This document shows positions 45,813 to 55,466 of a DNA stretch of 62,662 bases, in pieces; positions within the stretch are counted from its first letter, which is position 1; every line of letters begins with the position of its first letter. The DNA comes from an uncultured Saprospiraceae bacterium (lineage in GTDB: Bacteria > Bacteroidota > Bacteroidia > Chitinophagales > Saprospiraceae): positions 35,895 to 98,556 of the forward strand of contig CALKXE010000021.1 of the NCBI GenBank assembly GCA_938003955.1, given 5' to 3'. The notes under the pieces are model-generated. The model ran no database searches. It had not been told where the DNA came from and saw nothing but the letters and a program-made list of their open reading frames with translations. A program made the position numbers and the translations under genes.

Positions 45813-46874
45813 TTATTTTCTAGCCGGCTTGTATCGGCTTTCATCCATTATTTTCTGAGCATCCTTAATGTTGATCAATTCTTCAAGCGTAGCACCTGAT
45901 TTTTTCATGTATGCATTCACAATTCTCCAGCCGATATAGTTAGCTGTCCTTCCTGGAGCAGCATCTGGCATACCAGGACTACTCGGACTAGGATTGACAT
46001 ATTTATTAATCTTCATCGCATTCGACTCGTAAAATAAGTTTTCATCAAAATAAAATGCCCACATTGACAACTCATTTTCTTCTACCCATTTAGTTTGTTC
46101 CTCTGTGTATTCTAGTAGTACAGAGTCTGGAATATTAGGCAATACTTTGTCCAAAATATATAATTGCTTACCGTTATGAATCATCTGATCTAACAACCTG
46201 CTACCAGGTGCTCTTCCTACTATATCACCAAGTAGCAATTCCGTTATCTTTTTTGGAAGATGTTCTTTGTCAAATGTCCTTGTTAAATAATCAGAAAATC
46301 CCGGATTATTTGAATCTAACTGTTTATATGGATAGTCTGCACCCAAATACATATCTAGACCAATCCCTACCCCATCTCTACTTTCATCGCTAAATACGAA
46401 TCCTGGATATGTGTATTCTGATACAAAAGTATAGAAGTTTGGAGCCTTAAATTTAGGAAAATAATGCTTCATCATCTTCATTGCATGATTCAGCTTTGGT
46501 AGTGTTTCTGACTCAAAATCTTTAAACACAATTCCAGTAGTATCTTGCAGTTTTTGTATTCGTTTATCTGAGAGATATCCTTGTAAATTTCCAAGAAACC
46601 CTTCTGCTGTTTCTGTATCGAATGGTAGTACGTTCCTAAAGAATACACTGTAAAATTCAGTGTGCTCACTATTCAGCATTTGAACTCCCTCAGCAAGTTT
46701 GTTGGTATCTAACCCAGCCATCAATTGCTCGAATCGAACTAATTTGTTAGACAATTCTATTTCAGAGACATCGGGAATAGCCTCTTCGGAATCACCACCA
46801 CAACTGGTCATGAATATCATAGACACGAATACGAATCCCGCTAAAATTCCTTCTTTCCATTTATTGCTAAACAT
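45813..46874 (-). CDS. gldB: GldB-family lipoprotein
   Basis: Lipoprotein of about 353 residues with lipobox C25 (FMTSC). The C-terminal block with NPSPSSPGMPDAAPGRTANY-like spacing and WRIVNAYMKKSG is characteristic of GldB, a lipoprotein needed for gliding motility in Cytophaga/Flavobacterium and widely kept in Bacteroidota as part of the gliding/type IX-secretion gene set. Its biochemical role is unknown; the fold is related to metal-protease-like DUF2268 proteins. The ATG at 46874 is preferred over a TTG at 46877. A type IX cargo protein at 59532 fits the presence of this system. Confidence 0.85.
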   Translation of the reverse strand: MFSNKWKEGILAGFVFVSMIFMTSCGGDSEEAIPDVSEIELSNKLVRFEQLMAGLDTNKLAEGVQMLNSEHTEFYSVFFRNVLPFDTETAEGFLGNLQGYLSDKRIQKLQDTTGIVFKDFESETLPKLNHAMKMMKHYFPKFKAPNFYTFVSEYTYPGFVFSDESRDGVGIGLDMYLGADYPYKQLDSNNPGFSDYLTRTFDKEHLPKKITELLLGDIVGRAPGSRLLDQMIHNGKQLYILDKVLPNIPDSVLLEYTEEQTKWVEENELSMWAFYFDENLFYESNAMKINKYVNPSPSSPGMPDAAPGRTANYIGWRIVNAYMKKSGATLEELINIKDAQKIMDESRYKPARK

Positions 46875-46973
46875 CAAATTCTACTTTTTAAAACTATTTT
46901 AATTCACGTACTTACGCCTTTTAAAGTGCGGACCATTTTTTCAAGACAACTATCGAAAAACAGGCACCAGCAT

Positions 46974-49145
46974 TTATATCTTATTAAAAATGAAGTCATT
47001 CATCTTTGTCCAAAGGTGCATTCTAGCATTATCACCATAAATTCCGTGATTTCTATTTGGGTATGAGTACGTGTCGTATTGTTTATTAGCCTTGATTAAG
47101 GCATTCATCATTTCTGCAGTATTCTGATAGTGCACATTATCATCAGCTATCCCATGAATCAATAGATAGTTACCTTTCAATTGATCTGCAAAGTAAACAG
47201 GACTGTTTTCGTTATATCCAGCTTCGTTTTCCTTAAGCGTTCTCATATATCTTTCAGTATATACGGTATCATACCATTTCCAACTTGTCACTGGAGCAAC
47301 AGCAATTGCAGATTTGAATACATCATTTCCTTTCAAAATACAAAGAGAAGACATATACCCTCCATAACTCCAACCATAGATTCCGATTCTCGAAGCATCT
47401 GTGTAATCAAGTCCACCTAAATATTTTGCAGCTTCAATCTGATCTATAGTTTCATATTTTCCTAATTGTAAATAAGTCATTTTCTTGAACTCCTCACCTC
47501 TACCACCTGTACCTCTTGGGTCTACACATGCTACTAAATATCCATGTTGTGCGATTTGTTGGTACCACCAGTAATTGTTCCCTTTCCAACCATCAGTTAC
47601 TTGTTGACTACCAGGACCACTATATTGAGTCATGAATACTGGGTACTTTTTGGTCGCATCAAAATTTGATGGTTTTATCATCCATCCATTAAGATTCACG
47701 CCCTCACTGGTTTTGAATTCGAAAAACTCAACTGGTGCAACTCCATATTCCTTTTGGATATCCTTCATCCCTGCATTATCCTCTATTACTCTTACTACTC
47801 TACCTGATCGATCATGTACTGTGTATGTAGCTGCGCTATTGATTGTACTCTGATTATTCACAAAATAATCGAAAGTACTACTCCACTGAGCTCTATTTGT
47901 TCCTGTTTTGTTAGTAATTAACCTCTTCCCCGAACCATCAAGGTTTACTTCAAAAACTTGTTTTCTAAGTGCTGAAGATTCCGCAGCTTGGTAATATACT
48001 TTTTTATTCTCTTCATCTACTCCATAAAAACTTGTCACATCATAATTCCCCGCGGTCAGAGCAGCCTTTTGATTTCCATTCATATCATATAGGTAGATAT
48101 GGTTGAAGCCGTCCTTTTCACTCGTCCATACGAAGTGATCTTTATCATCTAAAAATGTAAGATTATCAGTGATATCGATATAGTACTTGTTCTTTTCATT
48201 GAGTAGAACCTTTGTTTTATTCTTTTTTGCATCCGTAAGGAATAATGTCAAGTCATTCTGATGTCTATTCATCTTGAATACCACCAATTTGTTTTTGTCC
48301 TTCGTCCAAGTTACTCTTGGGATATAGATGTCATTTTCGTCACCAATATCTACTTTATTGATTTCTTTATTTTTGAGGCAGTAAGTATGAGCGCTTACCT
48401 CCGCATTCTTTTCTCCTACTTTCGGATATTTGAATGTTTCATATTCTGGATACAGATCATTGTTATATTTTGTCATTGTGAATTCCTTCACAGCCGTCTC
48501 GTTGAATCTGATAAAAGCCAACTTAGCACCATCCGGAGACCAGAAAAATGCCTTCGCAAATGAAAACTCTTCTTCATATACCCAATCGGTAGATCCATTG
48601 ATGATCTTATTTTGCTCGCCGTCTTGAGTAATCTGCGTGATTTTATTGGTTTTTAAATTTTTGTAGTACAGATCATTTTCATACGTGAACGCCACTTTTT
48701 CCGCTGTAGGATCGAATGTAGCATATCCGATTTTTCCATCTTTCTCCCAAACCGCACTCAGCGTTTTAGTCTTAGTATCGTATACATGAAATTTCGCTTT
48801 CGAACTTCGTCTATAGATCTGCTGAGATTCACTTTTGATCATGATTTTTGATTCATCATCGCTAAAAGTATAGGATCCGATATTTCCTCCAAAGCCCGCC
48901 TTATCCTTCAAGTCTGCAGCGACTAATATATCACTCACAAAATTTCCCGTTGTAAGATCATATTTTTTGATCGTATTTTTTTGAAGCCTCGTGTAGTGTT
49001 TTCCATCTTTCAAGAAGTTGAAGCCAGGTACAGACTTAGCATAAAACGTGTAATTCTGCCATAGGTCTTCAGTCGTAATTTCCTTTTGAGAAAATGAAGT
49101 CGTAGCAAGTGTTACCGCTATAAAAAGAAGGAGTATATTTTTCAT
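46974..49145 (-). CDS. Dipeptidyl peptidase IV (S9)
   Basis: Exported serine peptidase of 723 residues that releases X-Pro (or X-Ala) dipeptides from peptide N-termini. Signal peptide (about 1-19, TTSFSQ), then an eight-bladed propeller domain (about 40-470; STDWVYEEEFSFAKAFFWSP carries the EE pair that binds the substrate amino group). The alpha/beta hydrolase domain contains S593 in GWSYGG, D668/D669 in ADDNVHYQ and H700 in NRNHGIYG. It would supply dipeptides for the POT transporter. It stands about 100 bp upstream of gldB on the same strand. Confidence 0.95.
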   Translation of the reverse strand: MKNILLLFIAVTLATTSFSQKEITTEDLWQNYTFYAKSVPGFNFLKDGKHYTRLQKNTIKKYDLTTGNFVSDILVAADLKDKAGFGGNIGSYTFSDDESKIMIKSESQQIYRRSSKAKFHVYDTKTKTLSAVWEKDGKIGYATFDPTAEKVAFTYENDLYYKNLKTNKITQITQDGEQNKIINGSTDWVYEEEFSFAKAFFWSPDGAKLAFIRFNETAVKEFTMTKYNNDLYPEYETFKYPKVGEKNAEVSAHTYCLKNKEINKVDIGDENDIYIPRVTWTKDKNKLVVFKMNRHQNDLTLFLTDAKKNKTKVLLNEKNKYYIDITDNLTFLDDKDHFVWTSEKDGFNHIYLYDMNGNQKAALTAGNYDVTSFYGVDEENKKVYYQAAESSALRKQVFEVNLDGSGKRLITNKTGTNRAQWSSTFDYFVNNQSTINSAATYTVHDRSGRVVRVIEDNAGMKDIQKEYGVAPVEFFEFKTSEGVNLNGWMIKPSNFDATKKYPVFMTQYSGPGSQQVTDGWKGNNYWWYQQIAQHGYLVACVDPRGTGGRGEEFKKMTYLQLGKYETIDQIEAAKYLGGLDYTDASRIGIYGWSYGGYMSSLCILKGNDVFKSAIAVAPVTSWKWYDTVYTERYMRTLKENEAGYNENSPVYFADQLKGNYLLIHGIADDNVHYQNTAEMMNALIKANKQYDTYSYPNRNHGIYGDNARMHLWTKMNDFIFNKI

Positions 49146-49272
49146 GTATATTATTTCTATAAATTATGAAGGTTTTCTAATGCTAAAGCTACAAAGTCAG
49201 ATTGTGAATGTGGACTGTAGGATGGTTAAATTTATACTAACGAAGCTACCACACTTCCGAGTACTGTATTCT

Positions 49273-51450
49273 TTAATCTTTCTTCTCTTCGATATAACCC
49301 TTAGCAAACGCCCAATTACGAACCATAGTCAGTTCCGAATACTCTAATGAATCAGGATATACTTCTCTAAGTTCAGCGGATGATTTATCAGGATTATCTT
49401 GGATTGTTTTCCAGACAGCTTCTACCTTTTTTATATCCATAAAAGGAGCGATATCAACTTTTCCTTCCTTGATCCACTTACTCATATGAGTTTGTATCGT
49501 GCCCATCTTGAGGCTTCGCAGTTTGCATATTTCATCTAATGTCTTGCCTTCTTCCCACATTTCTAAGGTAATTTTTTGAGTTTCACCTTTTTCTCGTTTG
49601 GGCTTCGTTTCCTTTTTATCAGGGTTGAAAAGAACAATCCGTTTAAATTTCGGCACGTCAGGATGTAATTTTACGTCTCTATACATGAGTCCATACAGCG
49701 TTTCCGTATATTTCCAAAAGTGACTTATCACACCTTCCACTTCTCTGATATACTTCCTCGTCCTTGGTTTGATCTTATACGCTCTTCTATGATCTTCCAT
49801 TGTGGTAATCATCAAAGTGTGCACCTCGTTCGTAAAATATTGGATTCCTTTTTGACACCTATCTATGATTTGATCTTTAGTGTCTTCCTCAGCAATCATA
49901 AATTGTTGTAATTGGCTTTCGAAGCTATAAGCTATTTTTTGCATCTCCAAGCCTTTCTTCTGCAATGCACGAATCATTTTTATTACAGCCGCTTTTTCAG
50001 GCAGTTCACTTGCTCTTACATCAGCTTCCCAAGCATCTAAATGATCATTTATTTTAATGAAATCGAACGAACGTCTTAGCCTTTTATCCTCGAATTCATA
50101 CTTAGCTTTTTCCAGTAGCGCTTCTGCATTATCGGGAATAGAGGATAATTCATAGTAATTTTTCACTCTAGAGTCAACTATGATATTCGCAGCTCTTATC
50201 ATCGATGATAATGTCAAGCCCTCAAGCGATCTACATCTACTCAACGCTACATACAGCTGGCCAGGAGCAAACGTATCCTCTAGGTCGACTATCGCCTTAT
50301 CAAAGGTCAGACCCTGACTTTTATGCACTGTCACAGCCCAAGCTAACTTGAGCGGATACTGCTCAAATGAGCCTACTTCTTCTGGTTCTATTTCTCCACT
50401 TGCTTCATTGAGCTTATATCTCGTGTTTTTCCATTCTATTGGTTCTACGAGTATCGTTTCATGATCTCCTTTGCAGAATACTTTTACGCCTTCTTCTGTC
50501 TTCCCTTGTACGACACCTATTTTACCATTATAATAAAGGCCTTCTTGATGATTTCTCAAAAACATCACTTGTGCCCCTTTCTTCAATACTATTTTCTCAT
50601 TCGTGGGATAAGAAGATTCATTAAATTGTCCTTTGACCCTTGCTTCTAGTTCGAATTTGTGCGTGTCGAGTCGATTGAGTTCTGTCTGATTAATAGCATC
50701 TGCTTTTCGATTGTGTGTCGTAAGTGTAATCGTTTCCGCAGCTTCGAATTTGTGGTTAAAGTTTTCATTCAGCCTAGAGATGTCATTTTCATCTTTGATT
50801 CCATTTCTTATGTTGTTTAAAATATTGATGAATGTTTCGTCCCGCTGTCTATATATTTTTTTTAGTTCAAAAGTAAGTGCGTGCGAATATTGCCATGCAA
50901 TACTAGAAAAGAAAAACGGCGTCTCATAATACTTATTGAGCGTCGGCCACACATAATCTCTGACCACGGGAGCTAATTGGTACAAGTCGCCAATCACCAA
51001 CAACTGAACACCACCAAATGGCTCTTGTCGTCTTCGCATTCTACGAAGGGTGTAGTCAATCGCATCCAATAAATCAGCACGAACCATACTGATCTCGTCA
51101 ATGATCAGTAATTCTAATTCTTGAAATAATCGTTTTCTCTCCTTTCTTATTTTTTGTAGCGTTGCCAGATTGATTCTATTTACGAATAGTTCTTGGTCTA
51201 CGATTTCATTATTGGGAGTAAATGATTTAGTCGGCAATTGAAACATAGAATGTATCGTCATTCCACCAGCATTGATCGCAGCTACTCCTGTTGGCGCAAC
51301 TACTGCCGTTTTTTTGTCCGTTTTTTCTAAGATATCTTGCAGGAGGGTTGTTTTTCCTGTTCCTGCCTTTCCCGTAAGGAATACATTCCTATCCGTATAA
51401 AGGATAAAATTTTCGGCGAGTTCCCTTTCTATATTTCTTTCTTGCTCCAT
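49273..51450 (-). CDS. PIF1/RecD-like helicase with C-terminal HTH
   Basis: Superfamily 1B helicase of 725 residues. Walker A GKAGTGKT at 27-34, Walker B LLIDEISMV (about 114), an arginine-finger/motif region RMRRRQEPFGGVQLLVIGDLYQ, shown only in part, and a late motif VTVHKSQGLTFDKA (about 378). The C-terminal third has a basic linker (KKETKPKREKGE) and a helix-turn-helix-like segment (LEMWEEGKTLDEICKLRSLK, about 632-651), the HTH_40-type tail common in Bacteroidota members. PIF1 helicases unwind forked or G-quadruplex DNA; the specific role here is unknown. Confidence 0.9.
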   Translation of the reverse strand: MEQERNIERELAENFILYTDRNVFLTGKAGTGKTTLLQDILEKTDKKTAVVAPTGVAAINAGGMTIHSMFQLPTKSFTPNNEIVDQELFVNRINLATLQKIRKERKRLFQELELLIIDEISMVRADLLDAIDYTLRRMRRRQEPFGGVQLLVIGDLYQLAPVVRDYVWPTLNKYYETPFFFSSIAWQYSHALTFELKKIYRQRDETFINILNNIRNGIKDENDISRLNENFNHKFEAAETITLTTHNRKADAINQTELNRLDTHKFELEARVKGQFNESSYPTNEKIVLKKGAQVMFLRNHQEGLYYNGKIGVVQGKTEEGVKVFCKGDHETILVEPIEWKNTRYKLNEASGEIEPEEVGSFEQYPLKLAWAVTVHKSQGLTFDKAIVDLEDTFAPGQLYVALSRCRSLEGLTLSSMIRAANIIVDSRVKNYYELSSIPDNAEALLEKAKYEFEDKRLRRSFDFIKINDHLDAWEADVRASELPEKAAVIKMIRALQKKGLEMQKIAYSFESQLQQFMIAEEDTKDQIIDRCQKGIQYFTNEVHTLMITTMEDHRRAYKIKPRTRKYIREVEGVISHFWKYTETLYGLMYRDVKLHPDVPKFKRIVLFNPDKKETKPKREKGETQKITLEMWEEGKTLDEICKLRSLKMGTIQTHMSKWIKEGKVDIAPFMDIKKVEAVWKTIQDNPDKSSAELREVYPDSLEYSELTMVRNWAFAKGYIEEKKD

Positions 51451-51796
51451 TAGAAAGGCAAGATATTAAGATTAGGTTAGATGTTCAAGTTTATATCAAA
51501 TTGGTGTATCAAAATTCTATGAACTATTCATTGACTTTTATTATTCTTATCAATAATCCAGAGCAGACTCGCCAATGTCAAACTAGAAATACCTATTACG
51601 ATGTAAAAGAAAATGTGTTCATTCATTTAGGAAGGCTGTTAAGTTCTTTTTATGTGCTAGAAACGCTTTGTTAAGATATTTGGTTAGAAATCAAAATGTG
51701 TTTTAAAGTAGAAATCAATCTTTTTTTCTGCGAAAAGCTAAGTTTTGTGTTAAGCTTTTTGGTGTGTGTTTAGTCGGGGACCAAGAGCTAACTATG

Positions 51797-52096
51797 TGCC
51801 GTATCCTTGAATAAGTTCGTAATCTATCCCGCTTGTTTTTCTATCGAAAAGCCAAGCTATAATAGATTCCTTGTCGCGCGTTTGGTCGGGGACCAAGCCA
51901 CGCTTTTTCCACTTGTTTTTCTATCGAAAAGCCATGCTATAATAGATTCCTCTTCGCGCGTTTGGTCGGGGACTGTTTTACTTTGTGGCCGTATCCTTGG
52001 ATAGTTTCGTAATCTATCCCGCTTGTTTTTCTAATCGAAAAGCCAAGCTATAATAGATTCCTCTTCGCGCGTTTGGTCGGGGACCAAGCCACGCTT
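51797..52096. repeat. Imperfect tandem repeat array with a conserved 15-bp hairpin
   Basis: Two unit types alternate. Unit A begins CTTGTTTTTCTATCGAAAAG and ends TTTGGTCGGGGAC (starts near 51831, 51911 and 52021). Unit B holds GCCGTATCCTTG… then TTCGTAATCTATCCCG (starts near 51797 and 51986). Each A copy ends in TTGGTCGGGGACCAA or a truncated form, a 6-bp stem with a GGG loop. Periods of about 80, 110 and 190 bp indicate nested duplications. A degenerate fragment (TTTAGTCGGGGACCAAGAG) precedes the array at 51769. Confidence 0.8.
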
Positions 52097-52100
52097 GAAT

Positions 52101-52140
52101 GCGAAAAGCCCGAGTTTGCTGTCAAACTCAGGCTCTTTCG
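52101..52140. terminator. Terminator-like hairpin
   Basis: GAAAAGCCCGAGTTTG pairs with CAAACTCAGGCTCTTTC (one mismatch and one bulge) around CTGT. It lies about 400 bp beyond the thrS stop; a poly-T tail is weak on both strands. Confidence 0.4.
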
Positions 52141-52538
52141 ACTAAGGTCTCAAAATAAGAAAACTACTTCTTTTGTAAGATTACCTCACTATATTTTGAT
52201 CTTTCCAAATAAGCGGAAAGAATTAATTTTAGTCTATATGTTTATGATCGTGTAACAAGGAAATGAAAATACATGACGTAATAGGAGATGTATATTTCTG
52301 CCTCGGGACACCACAAAGTTAGTATACTTTGTTATTTATCCAAACAATATCAATAACGTTTTAAAGATATATTAGTTTCATTTATATATAAAAAATATAA
52401 TTTTTTATCTTCCTTGTGTTCAAGCAGTTGCAATTATGGTTACACCATTAATAGTAAACGAAGTACAATTGTTATAAAATCAATCGTTTCGGTTATTATT
52501 ACCATAACAGTATTCAAAGATTATACCAAAAGACTGTA

Positions 52539-54461
52539 TTATTCTAATAGTCCATTGAAGTAATTTGCAAATTCTTCGACAGTCATACTACCTAAGTCTC
52601 CATCTCCTTGTTTTCTAACACTTACATTATTCGCTTCTTTTTCATTATCACCAATGATCAACATAAATGGAATCTTCTTCAATTCGGTATCTCGGATCTT
52701 TCTTCCTATTCCTTCACTTCTGTCATCTACTATTCCTCGAATATCGTATTTAGCAAGTTCTACTTTAATTTCTTCTGCATAGTCATTCAATCTATCGGCA
52801 ATAGGTAATATTGCAAACTGATCAGGTGCCAACCATAACGGAAACTTACCTCCAGTATGCTCAATCAATATAGATATGAACCTTTCTAACGAACCAAAAG
52901 GTGCTCTGTGGATCATCACCGGTCTATGTGGTGCATTGTCTGATCCAATGTACTCTAGTTCGAATCTATCCGGCAAGTTATAATCTACCTGAATCGTACC
53001 TAACTGCCAAGATCTGCCTAATGCATCTTTGATCATAAAGTCCAATTTTGGTCCATAGAATGCCGCTTCTCCCTCTACTTGAGTTGTCACTAGATCTACT
53101 TCCGCTGTTGCTTCAATGATCGCTGATTGTGCCGCTTCCCAATTTGCATCAGTACCGATATACTTCTCAGGATTATTAGGGTCTCTCAGTGAAATCTGAG
53201 CTGTGTAGTTATCAAAACCCATCTTCTCAAGTACTGTAGTAGTAAGATCAAGAACATTCAGAAACTCTGACTTCAATTGATCTTCTGTACAGAATATGTG
53301 TGCATCATCTTGAGTAAAACCTCTCACTCTACTCAGTCCGTGTAACTCACCACTCTGCTCATACCTATATACTGTCCCAAATTCTGCAATTCTAATTGGT
53401 AACTCTTTGTATGAGTGTGGTCTATTCGCAAAAATCTCACAGTGGTGTGGACAATTCATCGGCTTCAAAAGAAATTCTTCGCCGTCTCTTGGAGTCTTTA
53501 TAGGTTGAAAACTATCCTCTCCATATTTTTCATAATGCCCAGAAGTTTCATACAAGTGCTTGTGTCCGATGTGAGGTGTTATCACCATCTGGTATCCTCT
53601 TTTTTCTTGTTCTTCTCTAAGGAAGTTTTCTAGTCTAGTCCTTAGTTGTGTTCCTTTTGGAAGCCACATAGGAAGACCCGAACCTACTTTTTCAGAAAAC
53701 ATAAATAACTCAAGCTCTGCACCTAGTTTTCTATGATCTCTTTTCTTTGCCTCTTCTAGTAAAACTAAGTACTCAGTAAGTTCTTTCGCTTTAGGAAAAG
53801 TGATACCATAAATCCTAGTCATCTGTTGTCTCGTCTCATCACCTCTCCAGTATGCTCCGGCGAGACTCATAAGTTTTACAGCTTTGATCGGCGCAGTATT
53901 AGGTATATGCGGCCCTCTACATAAATCTGTAAAGTCACCTTGAGTATAGAAAGTAATCGTACCATCATCAAGACCGTCAATTAATTCTAGTTTATACTCG
54001 TCTCCTTTTTCTGTGAAATATTTGATAGCATCCGCTTTAGATACATCTTTTCGTATGAAATCGGATTTCGTACGAGCTAGTTCTATCATCTTCTTCTCTA
54101 TCTTCGGAAGATCTGCAGGTGTAAACGTATAATCCCCAGCATCTACATCATAATAAAACCCTTTATCAATTGCAGGGCCGATTCCTAACTTGATTCCTGG
54201 ATATAGTGCCTCTAGTGCTTCTGCCATCAAGTGTGCTGATGAATGCCAAAACGTCGCCTGACCTTCTGTATCTCTCCATGTATGCAAGGTTAAGGTGGCA
54301 TCTTCGTTTATTGGTCGTTTCGCATCCCATACTTCGCCATTTACAGTAGCGGATAGTACGTTTCTAGCTAATCCTTCACTGATTGATAATGCTACATCCA
54401 TAGCTGAAGTACCTTTTGAGTACTCTCTTACTGAGCCGTCTGGTAGAGTAATATTCATCAT
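52539..54461 (-). CDS. thrS: Threonine--tRNA ligase
   Basis: Charges tRNA-Thr; class II enzyme of 640 residues. Order: TGS domain (about 1-60, [20 protein letters not shown]), the editing/SAD domain (about 65-225) with the [11 protein letters not shown] motif, the catalytic core with [17 protein letters not shown] (zinc/threonine site) and [18 protein letters not shown], and a C-terminal anticodon-binding domain. The start MMNITLP allows either of two adjacent ATGs. Three tandem hairpin repeats lie between a -7 element and the start, giving a leader of about 290 nt. In many Bacteroidota infC, rpmI and rplT follow thrS; here the next 1.1 kb are non-coding. Confidence 0.97.
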   Translation of the reverse strand: MMNITLPDGSVREYSKGTSAMDVALSISEGLARNVLSATVNGEVWDAKRPINEDATLTLHTWRDTEGQATFWHSSAHLMAEALEALYPGIKLGIGPAIDKGFYYDVDAGDYTFTPADLPKIEKKMIELARTKSDFIRKDVSKADAIKYFTEKGDEYKLELIDGLDDGTITFYTQGDFTDLCRGPHIPNTAPIKAVKLMSLAGAYWRGDETRQQMTRIYGITFPKAKELTEYLVLLEEAKKRDHRKLGAELELFMFSEKVGSGLPMWLPKGTQLRTRLENFLREEQEKRGYQMVITPHIGHKHLYETSGHYEKYGEDSFQPIKTPRDGEEFLLKPMNCPHHCEIFANRPHSYKELPIRIAEFGTVYRYEQSGELHGLSRVRGFTQDDAHIFCTEDQLKSEFLNVLDLTTTVLEKMGFDNYTAQISLRDPNNPEKYIGTDANWEAAQSAIIEATAEVDLVTTQVEGEAAFYGPKLDFMIKDALGRSWQLGTIQVDYNLPDRFELEYIGSDNAPHRPVMIHRAPFGSLERFISILIEHTGGKFPLWLAPDQFAILPIADRLNDYAEEIKVELAKYDIRGIVDDRSEGIGRKIRDTELKKIPFMLIIGDNEKEANNVSVRKQGDGDLGSMTVEEFANYFNGLLE

Positions 54462-54479
54462 AATGTTTTACACTTAAAA

Positions 54480-54752
54480 AGTTTCTGTAAATAGTCTTCC
54501 TTGTTAATTAGTAATTGTCCTTTTTACAGAACTTTCACCTGATGGTTTTTGACTATTACGTACATAATAAAGTTTCTGTAAGTAGTAGTCTTCCTTTTTA
54601 AGTAATTATCCTTTTACAGAAATTTCACTTGGTGGCCTTTAACTAATACGTACTTATACAGTTTCTGTAAGGTAATAATTGTCCTTTTCACTTGATGGCC
54701 TTTTTACAGAACTTCACTTGATGGCCTTTCTCAATTACCTACATAAAAATGT
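54480..54752 (-). repeat. Three tandem hairpin units in the thrS leader
   Basis: Three copies of a ~90-bp unit, each with arms TTCTGTAA and TTACAGAA about 30 nt apart: 54483-54491/54523-54531 (9 bp), 54573-54581/54614-54622 (9 bp) and 54663-54670/54704-54711 (8 bp). Between the hairpins lie conserved spacers containing TTCACTTGATGGCCTTT and CGTAC-type sequence; a further partial spacer copy follows at 54713-54751. All lie downstream of a minus-strand -7 element, so they should be part of the thrS transcript. Confidence 0.85.
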
Positions 54753-54759
54753 TAGGGCG

Positions 54760-54767
54760 CAAATGTA
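54760..54767 (-). promoter_or_regulatory. -7 element for thrS
   Basis: Minus-strand TACATTTG followed by CG. Start of transcription near 54753 would give a ~290-nt leader that contains all three hairpin repeats. A -33 TTTG is not evident. Confidence 0.5.
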
Positions 54768-54960
54768 AGAAAGAGTATGATTAATAGGGAGTGAAGGACG
54801 GGGTATTTGGCATAAGGATAATTATTTCAATACTAAAAAGTAGAAATTTTAGATTTTAACTCACCTCAATTATGGTTAAGTGACGGGTTGGTCGCATATT
54901 AAAAAGATCTATACTACACATCATTTTTCTTAGAATGCACTGCGAATCCACGCTATTTCT

Positions 54961-54968
54961 TATTTTTG
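54961..54968 (+). promoter_or_regulatory. -7 element upstream of the 54990 gene
   Basis: TATTTTTG followed by CAC, 21 bp before the ATG at 54990. Confidence 0.45.
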
Positions 54969-54989
54969 CACTTCATTTGAGAAAAATAG

Positions 54990-55460
54990 ATGGTAACAGA
55001 AGCAACAATAGAGGAAGTATTAGAATCATTCGTAAACGATAGGGAGGAATACGAAGAATCCCTTTCGGATTTAATGGACCAGCAGCCGCCCCTTTTGGCT
55101 TTTCTAGCGCAAGAGAGTAATGATGTTCTCACTGAAGAAGAGAAAGATGTGCTTTGGTACATAATCTTGATCATCATTACATCTTCTAGAAGGTTTGGTA
55201 TATCTGTTGGAGAACTATCCGATACAGATCTAGGCAATTACGAAGAGTTTAATTGGGAAGTCCTTCAACAACAGCCAAAGGGTACATTTAGAGAGAAAAT
55301 AACTCCATTCTTTGAAGAATATGATCAAGAAGACTTATTGGCTTTTGTAGAAGATACGCTAGAGTTAGAAGAGGATAGTCCTGTAACTTCTGTTGGGAGA
55401 GATGTAATTTTTGTTTCTGCAAAAACTGTGATAGATTCTATTTTCAATTTCCAAAAATAA
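54990..55460 (+). CDS. Unknown acidic cytoplasmic protein
   Basis: Protein of 156 residues with no signal peptide and no recognised family. It is strongly acidic (many Asp/Glu), mostly helical by composition, with a hydrophobic stretch DVLWYIILIIITSS (about 55-68) that is too short and amphipathic in context to call a membrane helix with confidence. The end FVSAKTVIDSIFNFQ is more neutral. It has a -7 element at 54961-54968, and the next gene starts 6 bp after its stop, so it is co-transcribed with the erythromycin-esterase-like lipoprotein. Confidence 0.75.
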   Translation: MVTEATIEEVLESFVNDREEYEESLSDLMDQQPPLLAFLAQESNDVLTEEEKDVLWYIILIIITSSRRFGISVGELSDTDLGNYEEFNWEVLQQQPKGTFREKITPFFEEYDQEDLLAFVEDTLELEEDSPVTSVGRDVIFVSAKTVIDSIFNFQK

Positions 55461-55466
55461 ACCCAA

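Larger units (their letters stand above)
51451..52538. other. Long non-coding spacer between the helicase gene and thrS
   Basis: No gene is recognised over 1.09 kb. Its middle (51765-52096) is filled with the imperfect tandem repeat described separately, followed by a terminator-like hairpin at 52101-52140. The rest is AT-rich single-copy sequence. Confidence 0.6.

Noticed and set aside
51797..52096. Possible CRISPR array
   Set aside because: Repeat units differ in length (about 80 and 110 bp steps), there are no uniform unique spacers, and no cas gene is in the window.
54462..54767. T-box or tRNA-like leader for thrS
   Set aside because: No T-box consensus and no anticodon-like loop pattern is seen; the structure is a repeated simple hairpin.
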